A DNA stretch of 64,000 bases, taken from NCBI RefSeq assembly GCF_003313505.1, contig NZ_QMHO01000003.1, positions 372,001 to 436,000 of the forward strand, in the 5' to 3' direction. A model generated the notes under the pieces. It searched no databases. It saw only the letters and a program-made list of their open reading frames with translations, and was not told the origin of the DNA. Below, in pieces: positions 28,733 to 38,875 of the stretch. Position 1 is the first letter of the stretch; every line of letters starts with the position of its first letter. The position numbers and the translations under genes are program-made. The DNA comes from Pedobacter nanyangensis (GTDB lineage: Bacteria > Bacteroidota > Bacteroidia > Sphingobacteriales > Sphingobacteriaceae).

Positions 28733-29890
28733 ATGAAGATTTCATTCCAAAGAGTTACCAACACAATTACCTTCATACCGGCGATAGACGGGCTACGATT
28801 TATAGCCATATTTAGCGTAGTGCTGTTCCACACGGTAAAATACATTACCACCAAAAACACCTACCATTACCCCAATATTGACCTTCTTTATATACAGCAT
28901 GTTTTTGAGAAGGGCCGCATAGGTGTCCCATTGTTTTTTGTGATCAGCGGTTTCATTTTGGGCATACCGTTCTGCAAATCAAAAATCTCCAATGGGCCAC
29001 CGGTAAATTTGAAAAAATTCTTTCTCCGCCGCTTGACCCGATTAGAACCCCCGTACATATTAAGTTTAACCATTTTACTTATCGGCAGTATTTATGTTGC
29101 AAAAACATTAAGTTTCAATGAAGCTATAGAAAGTTACTTCGCTTCTATCTTTTATGTACACTGGTTGGTGATACCCCAGCATCTACCTTTGATTAACGAC
29201 GTTACTTGGAGCTTGGAGATAGAAGTTCAGTTCTACTTATTAATGCCGGTGCTGGCCGCAATGATATATGGCCGTAAATTAGCCCCCGCCCGATATTATA
29301 TATATATTGGACTGGCACTAAGCTGCATCATCAGCAACCATCTTTTTGTGCAAGATGTTCGGACCTTGTTTGGCTTTATCCAGTTTTTTTTGGCCGGCAT
29401 GGCCCTAGCCGATCTGTATATCAGAAAACAACTTATTTTGCCCAAAACCAAGTTGGATAATTTAATTACGGTTGTTTTATTTTGTCTGATCTGGGCAAGA
29501 GACTTTAGCCTTGCTCCTACTTCATTTGGACTATTTTTTTGGGATTGCTATTTGGCTATCTGCATTTTCCTTTTCTGTTATTATGTTTTACTACATCAAA
29601 CGCTATCTGTGCTTTCAAATAAAATCATCACCAACATTGGGGGGATGTGTTACTCCATCTATTTGATCCACTACCCTATCATCAGTTTATTTGGCAGAGC
29701 TTTACTTCAATATCAATTTACAAAAAACGGCTACGTCAATATTTTTATTTATACGGTTATCCTGTTCATTACCGTAATGGCAATATCTTCTTTGTTTTTT
29801 TTATTTGTTGAACGGCCGTGCATGAAAGAAGGCTGGTATAAAAACCTGCTTAACTTCAAACCCAAAAAAACTAAGTCATCAATTGCCTGA
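28733..29890 (+). CDS. Acyltransferase-3 family membrane protein (OafA/YrhL-like)
   Basis: This 385-residue protein has about ten membrane helices and the Acyltransferase_3 start PAIDGLRFIAIFSVVLFH, with Arg22 and the conserved His33. LPLINDVTWSLEIEVQFYLL in the middle is another family signature. It would O-acylate surface sugars or lipids from the inner membrane. It has no obvious partner gene. Its 3' end overlaps the convergent dehydrogenase gene by 20 nt. Confidence 0.9.
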   Translation: MKISFQRVTNTITFIPAIDGLRFIAIFSVVLFHTVKYITTKNTYHYPNIDLLYIQHVFEKGRIGVPLFFVISGFILGIPFCKSKISNGPPVNLKKFFLRRLTRLEPPYILSLTILLIGSIYVAKTLSFNEAIESYFASIFYVHWLVIPQHLPLINDVTWSLEIEVQFYLLMPVLAAMIYGRKLAPARYYIYIGLALSCIISNHLFVQDVRTLFGFIQFFLAGMALADLYIRKQLILPKTKLDNLITVVLFCLIWARDFSLAPTSFGLFFWDCYLAICIFLFCYYVLLHQTLSVLSNKIITNIGGMCYSIYLIHYPIISLFGRALLQYQFTKNGYVNIFIYTVILFITVMAISSLFFLFVERPCMKEGWYKNLLNFKPKKTKSSIA

Positions 29891-31127
29891 TCATTTCGGA
29901 ACTTAGCTCACGGCCAGCCAGCAATCTGTTGCTAAAAAAAGATTTAGCAGCTTCAAAGTGTGCTTTGTAGCCCTTCATATCGCCATAGCCAATAATAGAA
30001 GCCCATTCATGTACAGCGGTATGAAATTCAAGGTCGTCTTTTCTCATGTTCTTATCATACAGCGCGGCCTGTATGGTCTCTTCCAATAGTTCTTCACTTT
30101 TAAAAAGATATTCGGCGATACCTAAACGTAAACGAAAGGGCGGAGTTTGGCAAATCAAATGATCGTATGGGTTAATGCCCATAGCGTGCCAAGTGCAAAC
30201 CATACTCAAAATGCTTAAATGCGAGTTTGGCTTTCTGGCATGTGATTGATCGCCCAGGCTAAAGGTTTCCATCATTTGGCCATTTAAAAGTATGAGCTCT
30301 TGGTGGTTGGCAAATACAAAATCTTTGGCGGCCCGTATCTTTTCTCTAAAGGCTTTTTCATTCTCGGCAATCATCAGCGCAAAAAGTTCACTTTCGGTTT
30401 TGGCGTACATTCTTACCTGAATTTGCGCATAAGGATTTAAAATAGCCAACCCTGCGTAGATATGTGATTTGTAGCTAAAGATGCGGAGCGTTGTCAATAT
30501 TTTAATATTATCGATACCGCCCGCGTAAACGGGGTTATCCCAAGGATAAAAACCCGCATTTTTCCATGCCGACCCCATGCTTTCGAAGCCCATGTGGGTT
30601 ACCGCCTGGGTATCTGCCACTATTTTATCGTGCTGTTGGTAGCTATCCATTTCAATAATGGTAGAACCTAAGGCCTTGTAAGTGTCCAGTGCATTTTGAT
30701 AAACTTCGTCAGTGGCCCGGTGTCGAATCACTACCAAGATTTGTCCTTCGGTGCTAAAACCAGGGCCATGCAGGGAATGACTGGTTACAATGTGAGCATC
30801 AGCAGGCAAATACTTTTCAAAAGCCGCAATTTCAGGATGCTTTACAGAGGTTTGCCCGGCTACAATTGCGCCATATTTAGTTGATTTCGCAAACTGCGAT
30901 ACCACTTCGTCAATCTTTTCGGCCTCTACGGCATAGATTACAAAATCCGATTTTCTGGAAACTTCGTGCCCATCGGCCAGTATCTCTATTTTTTGAGGTA
31001 AAAGCTCCTGCCGAAGCTCCTGTAGCCGCTGGGCAACATCCGTTCCGCAAACTGCGTAGCCTGCTTTTGCAAAAGCCGTGGCGTACAGTTTGCCCATGTC
31101 TCCCAAACCTATTATTCCAATGCGCAT
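29871..31127 (-). CDS. Prephenate dehydrogenase-like NAD(P)-dependent oxidoreductase
   Basis: This 418-residue protein starts with a Rossmann fold (MRIGIIGLGDMGKLYA, Gly7-x-Gly9-x2-Gly12) followed by an acidic residue loop typical of NAD binding. SHSLHGP (about 136-142) and the helical C-terminal half resemble the long, fungal-type prephenate dehydrogenases. It would make 4-hydroxyphenylpyruvate for tyrosine. Other Rossmann 2-hydroxyacid-type dehydrogenases cannot be ruled out. No aromatic pathway gene is adjacent. Confidence 0.75.
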   Translation of the reverse strand: MRIGIIGLGDMGKLYATAFAKAGYAVCGTDVAQRLQELRQELLPQKIEILADGHEVSRKSDFVIYAVEAEKIDEVVSQFAKSTKYGAIVAGQTSVKHPEIAAFEKYLPADAHIVTSHSLHGPGFSTEGQILVVIRHRATDEVYQNALDTYKALGSTIIEMDSYQQHDKIVADTQAVTHMGFESMGSAWKNAGFYPWDNPVYAGGIDNIKILTTLRIFSYKSHIYAGLAILNPYAQIQVRMYAKTESELFALMIAENEKAFREKIRAAKDFVFANHQELILLNGQMMETFSLGDQSHARKPNSHLSILSMVCTWHAMGINPYDHLICQTPPFRLRLGIAEYLFKSEELLEETIQAALYDKNMRKDDLEFHTAVHEWASIIGYGDMKGYKAHFEAAKSFFSNRLLAGRELSSEMIRQLMT

Positions 31128-31289
31128 TGTGCAAATTTATCGTTGCAGGAACATAAAAAAATGAGCAGAATCAATTGATTTCTTGATTAAACATCCTAAC
31201 TTGAGCAAAATTAACGAAACATGCCAAGCTGATTGGCTATAATATTTATCTAATTATGCTGTTTTAGTATAAACGATATTTACTAGATT

Positions 31290-31970
31290 ATGAGACAAAC
31301 CATACTTTCCATCGCTAGCATTTTATCTTTCACCTTTTGTTTTGGCAGCGCCTTTGCCCAAACCACCACCACCAATGCTCCTCAAAAACCAACTACCACT
31401 GCTGTTAAAACAGGAACCTGGGAACGCGATTCTGTAAAAAACACTGACCCAAGTCTAAATGGGCAGTATCAGTTCATGTTGTCGCGTACCAGGACTTCGC
31501 CCGATGGCTATAAAATGGTAGCCAGATATCGATTGGACCAACTTTGGAAAAATGTAAATGATACACTCAGAAAAGAGCGGGCCGAAAGGAAGAGCCTCCA
31601 ACAAAAATTTAACGAACAGGGAAAAACAGTTAGCTATCTGAAAACTGAGATTTCCGGCAAGGATGCTTCGCTAAGCGAGAACACCAACAAACTAAATGAA
31701 ATTAAATTTTTGGGGATCTCGTTTGATAAGGGCACTTATAACATCATCGTTTGGAGCATCATCGGGGCTTTGGTTCTCGCATTGGTCATCATCATTGCCA
31801 GATCTGGAAAAAACAGCAGCGAAGCCAAACACCGCACACAACTATACAACGAGGTTGCCGAAGAATACCAGGCCTACAAGTCAAAAGCGGTAGAAAAGGA
31901 ACGTAAATTGGCACGGGAACTTCAGGACGAGCGGAATAAATTGGAGGAACTGACCAATGGCAGGCGCTAG
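31290..31970 (+). CDS. Secreted/membrane coiled-coil protein of unknown function
   Basis: This 226-residue protein has a signal peptide (about 1-23), a Thr/Pro-rich linker (24-40), a region with a conserved look (WERDSVKNTDPSLNGQYQ), a coiled coil (about 85-137), a transmembrane helix (151-170), and a charged coiled-coil tail (180-226). Similar Bacteroidota proteins are sometimes labelled tRNA (guanine-N1)-methyltransferase, but no methyltransferase motif is present, so I do not adopt that. Function is unknown. It is convergent with the amidohydrolase-like gene 20 nt away. Confidence 0.75.
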   Translation: MRQTILSIASILSFTFCFGSAFAQTTTTNAPQKPTTTAVKTGTWERDSVKNTDPSLNGQYQFMLSRTRTSPDGYKMVARYRLDQLWKNVNDTLRKERAERKSLQQKFNEQGKTVSYLKTEISGKDASLSENTNKLNEIKFLGISFDKGTYNIIVWSIIGALVLALVIIIARSGKNSSEAKHRTQLYNEVAEEYQAYKSKAVEKERKLARELQDERNKLEELTNGRR

Positions 31971-31990
31971 CGAGCTGTTATCGCCTAACT

Positions 31991-32935
31991 TTATTTGCCC
32001 AAAAACAATCCGTAGTGATTTTGCATGTATTTGATGATTGCGTTGGCAATTTTTGCTCCCGATGCTTTCCGCTCCGTTGGATTGTTCCTTAAATCGGGCC
32101 CGTGGGTTTCCAGTTGTATTGCCGAAACTGTTCCGCCATTTTTGGAGCCGTAGGTTAAGGTACAATAACCCCCATTGAAATAGTCATCGGCATTGGGTTT
32201 TGGATCTTGCTTGCTGGGCACAGCTCTGATGCCTTCGTTTTCCAACAGTGTTCCAAAGGCATAATCGCCCCTAATTAATTGGGAAAAAGGATATGCAGAA
32301 ATGGTTGAAAGATGGTAAATACTTGAAGTTGTGGCCAGGCCGTTCAGCGTGGCATCGGTACCGTTCAAGTTAGCTTTAGATACAATGTAGCCCACTTCTA
32401 CCCGATGAATACTATGGCCGTGTCCATGCATATCTAAAAACAAGCCCTTACCTACATTTTTTTGCACCATATCGTGTGCGCCTTTTAAAAAAGCATGATA
32501 CTCCCGCCATAGCTGGTTTGCGGCCTCCGTTTTATGATAGGCTTCTTCCAATGACCTATTGGGCTCCATCCTTGATCTTGCTACATCATTGATAATCACA
32601 TGTGGACGCAAGCCCGTTTTAGCATAGAGCGCATTGGCGATCTCGGTGGTTAGGGCCGAAACATACAAATCCCTAACCGTTACGGCATCAGGGTGGTCTC
32701 TTTCCGGCCAGTTATTGGGGATAATTGTGCCGTCATGCGGAGAAGCCAAAATAATTGGCGACTTTAAATCTCCTACAATAAATTTTACATAGTTGTTGGA
32801 ACCATAAACCGTAGTGTTAGGCTCATAGCTAGTTGTTACGGGCGGCTCTTTATCTTCATTGCTAGTGTTTCCCTTTTTACAAGACACGATAAGCAAGCAT
32901 GCCGTGATGTATAGTAACAGGCTAATTTTTCTCAT
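31991..32935 (-). CDS. N-formylglutamate amidohydrolase-like lipoprotein
   Basis: This 314-residue protein has a lipoprotein signal (LLIVSC, Cys19) and then a domain with the N-formylglutamate amidohydrolase pattern: SPHDG (65-69), PNR (125-127) and DMHGHGH (168-174), the last a likely metal site. The family hydrolyses N-formylglutamate to glutamate and formate, but these exported relatives may cut other N-acyl or amide bonds. It starts 17 nt after the metzincin-like gene and is downstream of SusC/SusD, which suggests peptide or amino acid scavenging. A paralogue lies at 46935-47825. Confidence 0.8.
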   Translation of the reverse strand: MRKISLLLYITACLLIVSCKKGNTSNEDKEPPVTTSYEPNTTVYGSNNYVKFIVGDLKSPIILASPHDGTIIPNNWPERDHPDAVTVRDLYVSALTTEIANALYAKTGLRPHVIINDVARSRMEPNRSLEEAYHKTEAANQLWREYHAFLKGAHDMVQKNVGKGLFLDMHGHGHSIHRVEVGYIVSKANLNGTDATLNGLATTSSIYHLSTISAYPFSQLIRGDYAFGTLLENEGIRAVPSKQDPKPNADDYFNGGYCTLTYGSKNGGTVSAIQLETHGPDLRNNPTERKASGAKIANAIIKYMQNHYGLFLGK

Positions 32936-32952
32936 TGCTTTGATACTTTAAA

Positions 32953-33612
32953 TTAAATAATCGATTTTTTGCTCCACTCCGTTAAAATCTCTCCCACTAT
33001 ATTTCCCACGCCATAGGCCGGATCTTCTTTTACATCTCTCCCCCATTTGAACCTTGCCGACACTTTGTTGTCGTGCCTATAACCTTTGATGTGCGTAAAC
33101 TCATGTGCGATATGGCGGGCTAATCGCCGAGCCAACTCGCCTTTCTCCTGCAGCCAAAAATCATAGGTTGTAAATTTATAGTTGCAGGCATAGGAAGCGC
33201 CCATGGTGGTTCTTTTGGGGCCATTGTTCTTGATATTGATAAAAAGCTTGACTTCTTTTTCCTTTAGCAGATTTTGATAAACGGACGCTCCGCTGATACG
33301 GCCAGTTTTCGGGTCATAAACCATAGGAAAGCAAGCCATTTTTGATTTGCTATAGGCCGAGTCATGATAACTTTGCTTGAACATAGCCGCCCTAAATTCC
33401 TTTGAACGGAAAACCTTTTCCAATAACTGCTGCGCCTTTTTTAGCGTATCGGCAAAGCTTTGCGGGACTGTTGCATCTTCATTTACAGTATAGGAAACAT
33501 CGAGGCTAAACTCGGCGGTTTGTTTTTTTAAGCTATTGGATGATGGTACTGCGAAAATATTGGCGGCCAGCAATGCCAAAATAATCAACAGCAGAAGTCC
33601 TATTTTTTTCAT
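32953..33612 (-). CDS. Putative secreted zinc protease with a metzincin-type motif
   Basis: This 219-residue protein has a signal peptide (about 1-22) and the motif HEFTHIKGYRH (170-180), which fits HExxHxxGxxH of metzincins. No Met-turn Met follows in the short C-terminal part, so it is not a standard metzincin. Two other Cys (Cys94, Cys143) might form a disulfide. It is read with the SusC/SusD genes upstream and the amidohydrolase-like gene downstream. Substrate unknown. Proteolytic activity is an inference from the motif. Confidence 0.65.
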   Translation of the reverse strand: MKKIGLLLLIILALLAANIFAVPSSNSLKKQTAEFSLDVSYTVNEDATVPQSFADTLKKAQQLLEKVFRSKEFRAAMFKQSYHDSAYSKSKMACFPMVYDPKTGRISGASVYQNLLKEKEVKLFINIKNNGPKRTTMGASYACNYKFTTYDFWLQEKGELARRLARHIAHEFTHIKGYRHDNKVSARFKWGRDVKEDPAYGVGNIVGEILTEWSKKSII

Positions 33613-33686
33613 TCGCTACGGTTTTAAGGTGATTTTTTGAGATTTAAACACTAATATGAGCGCAGGAATTAGGCAAAGGAATAACT

Positions 33687-33708
33687 GGGAGGAGCATTTC
33701 GCTCCCCC
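33687..33708. terminator. Hairpin after susD, terminator-like without a T run
   Basis: GGGaGGAGC and GCTCCcCCC form a stem around ATTTC. No clear T-run follows on the minus strand, so it may only attenuate or act as an mRNA 3' stabiliser between susD and the protease gene. Confidence 0.35.
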
Positions 33709-33744
33709 TTGTTAAAACATATTTGACTAAAATATTAAGCGGCT

Positions 33745-35301
33745 TTAAGGATTTTGCACCATGTACGGATTGGCCTGCATTTCGCGTCGCGGAATAACGA
33801 ACTGCCAACGGACATTATCCGGATCTATTGGGGTATTAACAGCTACATTAGCCAATGCTGCTGTTGAACCAGTCCCGCTCCTGTCCAAAGGCAGTTTAAG
33901 CCTTTTAAGGTCTAAGAAACGGAATCCCTCGCCCCATAGTTCTATCCTCCTTTGCATCATGATCAAACCGTTTTTGTCATTGTCAATATCAGAGATATTA
34001 TCCGGACGGGTGTAGTTAGGGTCTCTATTTTTGGCCAAAACATCGATAATATCTGCTGCTTCGTTGATCAGCCCGGCCTTTGCTTTGGCCTCAGCGGCAA
34101 TCAGATACATTTCGGCCACACGCATGTAGGGGATGTCTCCTGCACTAACCGCTGGATCAGACACTACAAACTTTTTCTGCATATAAAGTGCTCTTGTTTG
34201 AGAACCTGCCGGCTGCCCCGTAGAAGCATCTATCACCCCTGGGAAATTAACGTAATCGTTAACATTATCACAGAATAGTTTTCTCCTGACATCTGTATTG
34301 GATAGAGAATTATAAAGAGAGATACTGATTTTTTTGGGGTTTGGCCTGGTGTGCGACGAATTGAAGTTTGAGGACATATAAGCATAAAAAGAGCCATAGG
34401 CCGGCAACTGCTCTGGCAATTGGTGCGCCCCCCACATCCATTCGGAGTTCTTCATGTCAGTAAATCCGTCAAGATATGAAGTGTTGGACATTAATTGGTA
34501 GCCCTTCAGTGCCTCTTGCGCATAGTAGGCTGCATCAGTCCATTTACTCTGGGTTAAAGCCACACGAGCCTTAAGTCCTTGGGCAACACTTTTATCAATA
34601 TGGGTCCTATACAAGCCTCTTGGCGGAGCACCATCCAAAAGCTGCATGGCTTGGTCCAAATCTTTATTCACTTGAGCATACACTTCTTCCACCGAATTTC
34701 TTGGCTGGGGATCTAACGAATATTTTGTGACTACAGGCACTCCCAAATTTGGCTTACCTTCGGCATCAAAATTGTTTGGTACACCTTGCTCGGTTACGCT
34801 GTACCGTTTGGCAAATAACTGTACCAGCATAAAATGAGCCCAGCCCCTCAATGCCAGGCACTCGCCTTTAATTACGTTTTTTTGTGCCTCGGGGGCGTTT
34901 GGCACGCTATCAATGCCTTCTAAAAGAATGTTGGCATTGGCAATGATCCTGTAATAAAGCCTATAGGCAAAATACGGTAAATCATTCAATTCTGAGCGAT
35001 GGTCAGTCCATCGGTAAGCACCCCTGAAATAGATCGTGCCTGTAGCGGTGTGCACAATATCCTCGCCCATAAAATCCATCACAATCATGATAGCCGGATG
35101 CCCATCCTGTTCCTGATCTGAATATTGCATGTAAATGGCCCGATAAATCCCGTTAAGTGCTACTTTTACGTTGTTAAGATTATCGAAGATCTTGCTGGCA
35201 TCTATCTGATCAGATGGCGTAGTATCTAAATAGCTTTTCTTGCATGAGCCCAAGGCTAGCAAAAATAAAAAGACTGTTAAAGCTGATAAATATCTTTTCA
35301 T
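33745..35301 (-). CDS. SusD/RagB-family outer membrane lipoprotein
   Basis: This 518-residue protein has a lipoprotein signal (LGSC, Cys20) and the typical SusD start KKSYLDTTPSDQ. SusD repeats (TPR-like helices) are seen in GWAHFMLVQLFAKRY, RVALTQSKWTDAAYYAQE and the final PRREMQANPYMVQNP. It captures substrate at the surface for the SusC channel. It starts 12 nt after the susC stop. The substrate cannot be told from sequence. Confidence 0.96.
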   Translation of the reverse strand: MKRYLSALTVFLFLLALGSCKKSYLDTTPSDQIDASKIFDNLNNVKVALNGIYRAIYMQYSDQEQDGHPAIMIVMDFMGEDIVHTATGTIYFRGAYRWTDHRSELNDLPYFAYRLYYRIIANANILLEGIDSVPNAPEAQKNVIKGECLALRGWAHFMLVQLFAKRYSVTEQGVPNNFDAEGKPNLGVPVVTKYSLDPQPRNSVEEVYAQVNKDLDQAMQLLDGAPPRGLYRTHIDKSVAQGLKARVALTQSKWTDAAYYAQEALKGYQLMSNTSYLDGFTDMKNSEWMWGAHQLPEQLPAYGSFYAYMSSNFNSSHTRPNPKKISISLYNSLSNTDVRRKLFCDNVNDYVNFPGVIDASTGQPAGSQTRALYMQKKFVVSDPAVSAGDIPYMRVAEMYLIAAEAKAKAGLINEAADIIDVLAKNRDPNYTRPDNISDIDNDKNGLIMMQRRIELWGEGFRFLDLKRLKLPLDRSGTGSTAALANVAVNTPIDPDNVRWQFVIPRREMQANPYMVQNP

Positions 35302-35313
35302 TACTGATAAATT

Positions 35314-38300
35314 CTATAATGTTACGTTTAAACCAAAACTTACGATACGAGAAGGTGCGTAGGTATATTCAGCATCCCCGGTGTAGGTTTGCGTTGGGTC
35401 CATCCCTTTTCTCGCAGAGGTAATAAATAAATTTTCGCCATTTACATAAGCTTTAACGTTGCTAAGCTTTAACCTGCTCAATAGCTTTTTTGGGAAATTA
35501 TAGGTTAGTGAAACGGTACGCAAGTTCAGGTAGTCTGATTTTGTTAACCATCTATCGGTATCGGAAATGGTGGTAGCGGTACTCAATGCCGGAATATCGG
35601 TTACATCGCCCGCTTTCTGCCAACGTTTTAACATATCCACATGTAGAGCCCTACCATTGGTGGTAGTTCCGCCCCTGAACATCAGCGAACGGTAATCATT
35701 GTCAAAGGTGTATCCACCTACCTGATAAATTACCAAGGCCTGCAACGACCAGTTTTTATAAGTGAAAGTATTCTTGATACTACCAAAGAAATCAGGGATG
35801 GCACTACCGGCATAATAATAAGCAGCATTGCTAATTGACGTGGTGTAAGTTTGATCATTGTAAGTTACCGCAGAAACGGTTTTATCAACGGGTACATACA
35901 AATTGCTTCCCGTTCTCGGATCTACAGCAACCCAATCCCTCAGCCAAAACTCATAAAGCGATTTTCCGGCTTCAAATTTTTTGGTGCCGCTCACCCTGCC
36001 TTGATAAGACTCTGGAAGCGAAATGATTTTGTTCCTGAAAGTGCTCCAGTTTACGTCAATATTCCACCTAAAGCTTTTGGTTTTGATAGGTACGCCGTTC
36101 AATTCAACTTCTATTCCCTCATTCCGCATGCTTCCAAAATTATCATTGTAGGTAAGCAAGCCCGAAGTTAAAGGCAAGGTTACGGCAAACAACAGATTGC
36201 TGGATTGGCGGCGAAAAGCCTCAACGGTTCCACCAAACCTGTTCTTGAGCACCGAAAACTCCACCGCTACGTCAGCATTCTGATTGGCTTCCCAAACTAA
36301 ATCATTGTTTCCTGCCTGGATCAGTAATGCCCCTGGCTCAGTCCCGTTGTTGTAGCCCAGGTCGTACAACCGCTTATAGGTAAAGTAACTACCTGTACGG
36401 TCATTACCCACTTCGCCATAAGAAGCTCTAATTTTAAGTGCATTAACCCATTTAACTTTAAAGAACGGTTCTCTATCGATGTTATAAGCGCCACTTACCG
36501 ACCAAAAGTTACCCCATCGGCTTGCTTGATAAAATCTGGAGGAGCCATCTCTTCGGAATGATCCCGAGAACAAATAACGCCCTTTGTAGCTATAGTCTAT
36601 TTTAGAAAGGTAGCCCTCGGTCTTGTAGTTTCTGTCGTTAGAGCTTAACGCAGTGGTAGTGGTCATGTTATCTAATACGGGTTGGCCCGAAACTCCTTCG
36701 TTTCTTCGGGAGCCGGAAAGGTAGTCGTAGTAGTTTAAGTAGTTTTCATGTCCAACCAAAATCGAAATCTTGTGCTTGTCTATGGTTTTGCTCCAAGTTA
36801 AAAGCTGGTTAAAGTTCAGGTAGTTGGTTGAAGTGTTGGTCCTGGTTGTTCTTCCTACGCCCACGGCATCGCCCATTACACTATTGTCGTAAATATTGCT
36901 ACGGTTGTTGCCCAGGTTAAAACTAAAGTTGGAAGTGAACTTGAAATCTTTCCAAAAGTTGGCTTCAACATTGGCCACACCATTCAAAGAGTTTCTTCGT
37001 ACCTGGTTGATATTGTACAATGTTTCGTAAACTACGTTTCTTCCTGTAAAAAGCGGCCTATAATCTCCTGGATCATATATTTTGTTTCCATTGGCATCGA
37101 GTATATATGCACCGGTTACGGCATCATGTTTAAATACCGGATAAATTGGGGCCAACAGGAGGTCAATGTAAAATGGATTTTCGTTAATACCACTGCTTTC
37201 ATTGGCCTGATCAGATTTGGTGTAAGTGCCAAATAGGTTTAAACCAAACTTCAACCAGTTCATTGGGCTTGAATTGAGTCTCAGTCTTCCAGAAAAGCGT
37301 TTGAAATCAGATCCAATTACATACCCATTTTCATCTAAATAGTTTAAGGAAACATAATGGTCTGTTTTTCCAGCACCACCACTCAAGGATACAGACAAAT
37401 CTGTTCTCATCCCCAATCTTTGCAGTTCATTCCTAAATCGTACATCATCAGGATAGAGCAACTTGGCGTGTGGGTTTATTAAACCGTTTTCGAGTACAAT
37501 TTCATCGTCGGCCACGTTGAAAGGATTCCAACCTACATACCCTTTTAGATCCTTGGTTGCGGCTGCAGCGCTACCCGAACTTCCATTTTTTAAAGCTTCC
37601 CAAACTACAGGGAAATATTGGTAGGCATCCAGGGTTTCGTAATTAGGAAGCCCCCTTTCAGAAAAAGCGTGGGTTAGCTTTACGCTAATATTGCTCTTGC
37701 CGTTGTTTATTCCTCTTTTGGTGGTGATAAGCACTACACCATTGGCGGCCCTGGATCCGTACAAGGCCGTAGCCGAAGCATCTTTCAGGATAGAGATATT
37801 GTCGATATCCTCTGGATTGATGTTACTGATTATCCCCTCGTATGGTGCTCCATCTAAGATATACAATGGCGCATTATCGCCGGTTACCGAGCCAAACCCT
37901 CTGATACGGATTTCTGGACCTTCCCCTGGCTGGCCATTGCCAGCTGTAGTTTGCACACCTGGCGAGGCGCCAACCAGTGCCGAATTAAGATTGCTGATTG
38001 GTCTTTGCTCAATGTCTTTTGCAGAGATTTTTGTCACAGAGTTAGTCAATTCATTTCTGGTTGTAGTACCGAAGGCAATTACTACTTCATCTAACTGCTT
38101 ACTGTCTTTGGTTAGGGCCAAGTCGTATTTATTGAGCGCTGTTAGTGGCACTTCCTTGGTTACGTATCCAACATAGCTTAATACCAATACTTTATCGTTA
38201 GCTTTTATGTTGATGGAGAAATTCCCATCGGCATTGGTCATTGTACCTACCGTAGAGCCTTTAACCCTTATGGAAACACCCAAAAGCGGCGTGCCATCCT

Positions 38301-38766
38301 CGGCATCGGTAATTTTACCCGTTATGGTACGGTCCTGCTGTACCTGGGTTCCCAAGGGTCTGGTTTCCTGCCCCGCAGCAGTTGGCTGCAAGGAGATGAT
38401 TTTCTCGTCGATGGTATAGCTCAACGACATCCCTTTCAATACCGAGCTCAACACCACATCCAAGGGTGCATTTGAAAAATTGGCGGAAACTTTCCTATCG
38501 TCGGCCACTTCTTTACTGTTGTAAATAAAGTAGTAGCCGGTTTGCGATCTCAGCTCCTTGAACACTTCCTTCAAGGTAATGTTCTGCTTTTTGATGCTCA
38601 CGTTTTGCCCTAGGGTTTTGGCGCTTACATGCAAGCTAAAAACAAACACAATTACGGCAATGATTCTCATAACCAGTAAGGCTTTTTTAAATAGTTGGTT
38701 TTGTTTGGTCGAAAAATCGTTGCTAAAAATAGCCCACGACAATCTACAATGTATTTTTTCTTTCAT
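35314..38766 (-). CDS. SusC/RagA TonB-dependent transporter with an N-terminal STN domain
   Basis: This 1150-residue protein has a signal sequence inside an N-terminal extension, an STN (secretin/TonB N) signalling domain (about 55-125), a CarboxypepD_reg-like domain (about 145-225), a plug with ITTKRG (about 230-355) and a 22-strand barrel. The STN domain couples it to the FecR anti-sigma just upstream, so substrate binding probably induces this locus. The order FecR, SusC, SusD is the classical Bacteroidota transenvelope signalling module. Confidence 0.96.
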   Translation of the reverse strand: MKEKIHCRLSWAIFSNDFSTKQNQLFKKALLVMRIIAVIVFVFSLHVSAKTLGQNVSIKKQNITLKEVFKELRSQTGYYFIYNSKEVADDRKVSANFSNAPLDVVLSSVLKGMSLSYTIDEKIISLQPTAAGQETRPLGTQVQQDRTITGKITDAEDGTPLLGVSIRVKGSTVGTMTNADGNFSINIKANDKVLVLSYVGYVTKEVPLTALNKYDLALTKDSKQLDEVVIAFGTTTRNELTNSVTKISAKDIEQRPISNLNSALVGASPGVQTTAGNGQPGEGPEIRIRGFGSVTGDNAPLYILDGAPYEGIISNINPEDIDNISILKDASATALYGSRAANGVVLITTKRGINNGKSNISVKLTHAFSERGLPNYETLDAYQYFPVVWEALKNGSSGSAAAATKDLKGYVGWNPFNVADDEIVLENGLINPHAKLLYPDDVRFRNELQRLGMRTDLSVSLSGGAGKTDHYVSLNYLDENGYVIGSDFKRFSGRLRLNSSPMNWLKFGLNLFGTYTKSDQANESSGINENPFYIDLLLAPIYPVFKHDAVTGAYILDANGNKIYDPGDYRPLFTGRNVVYETLYNINQVRRNSLNGVANVEANFWKDFKFTSNFSFNLGNNRSNIYDNSVMGDAVGVGRTTRTNTSTNYLNFNQLLTWSKTIDKHKISILVGHENYLNYYDYLSGSRRNEGVSGQPVLDNMTTTTALSSNDRNYKTEGYLSKIDYSYKGRYLFSGSFRRDGSSRFYQASRWGNFWSVSGAYNIDREPFFKVKWVNALKIRASYGEVGNDRTGSYFTYKRLYDLGYNNGTEPGALLIQAGNNDLVWEANQNADVAVEFSVLKNRFGGTVEAFRRQSSNLLFAVTLPLTSGLLTYNDNFGSMRNEGIEVELNGVPIKTKSFRWNIDVNWSTFRNKIISLPESYQGRVSGTKKFEAGKSLYEFWLRDWVAVDPRTGSNLYVPVDKTVSAVTYNDQTYTTSISNAAYYYAGSAIPDFFGSIKNTFTYKNWSLQALVIYQVGGYTFDNDYRSLMFRGGTTTNGRALHVDMLKRWQKAGDVTDIPALSTATTISDTDRWLTKSDYLNLRTVSLTYNFPKKLLSRLKLSNVKAYVNGENLFITSARKGMDPTQTYTGDAEYTYAPSRIVSFGLNVTL

Positions 38767-38875
38767 ACATTTGTATATAAGGGATTTGAATAAATAGTGT
38801 TCGTTCTAGTTTATTATTTGTTTGGCCCGTTGCTTTTCTCGGTTGCCGCCGGGAAAAGCTTTTTGGCTATATCTG

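Noticed and set aside
31290..31970. Possible tRNA (guanine-N1)-methyltransferase
   Set aside because: Relatives are sometimes given this name, but the protein has a signal peptide, coiled coils and a membrane helix and no methyltransferase motif.
37691..38176. Plus-strand frame of 161 codons opposite susC
   Set aside because: It is antisense to a well-supported TonB-dependent transporter and has no recognisable feature.
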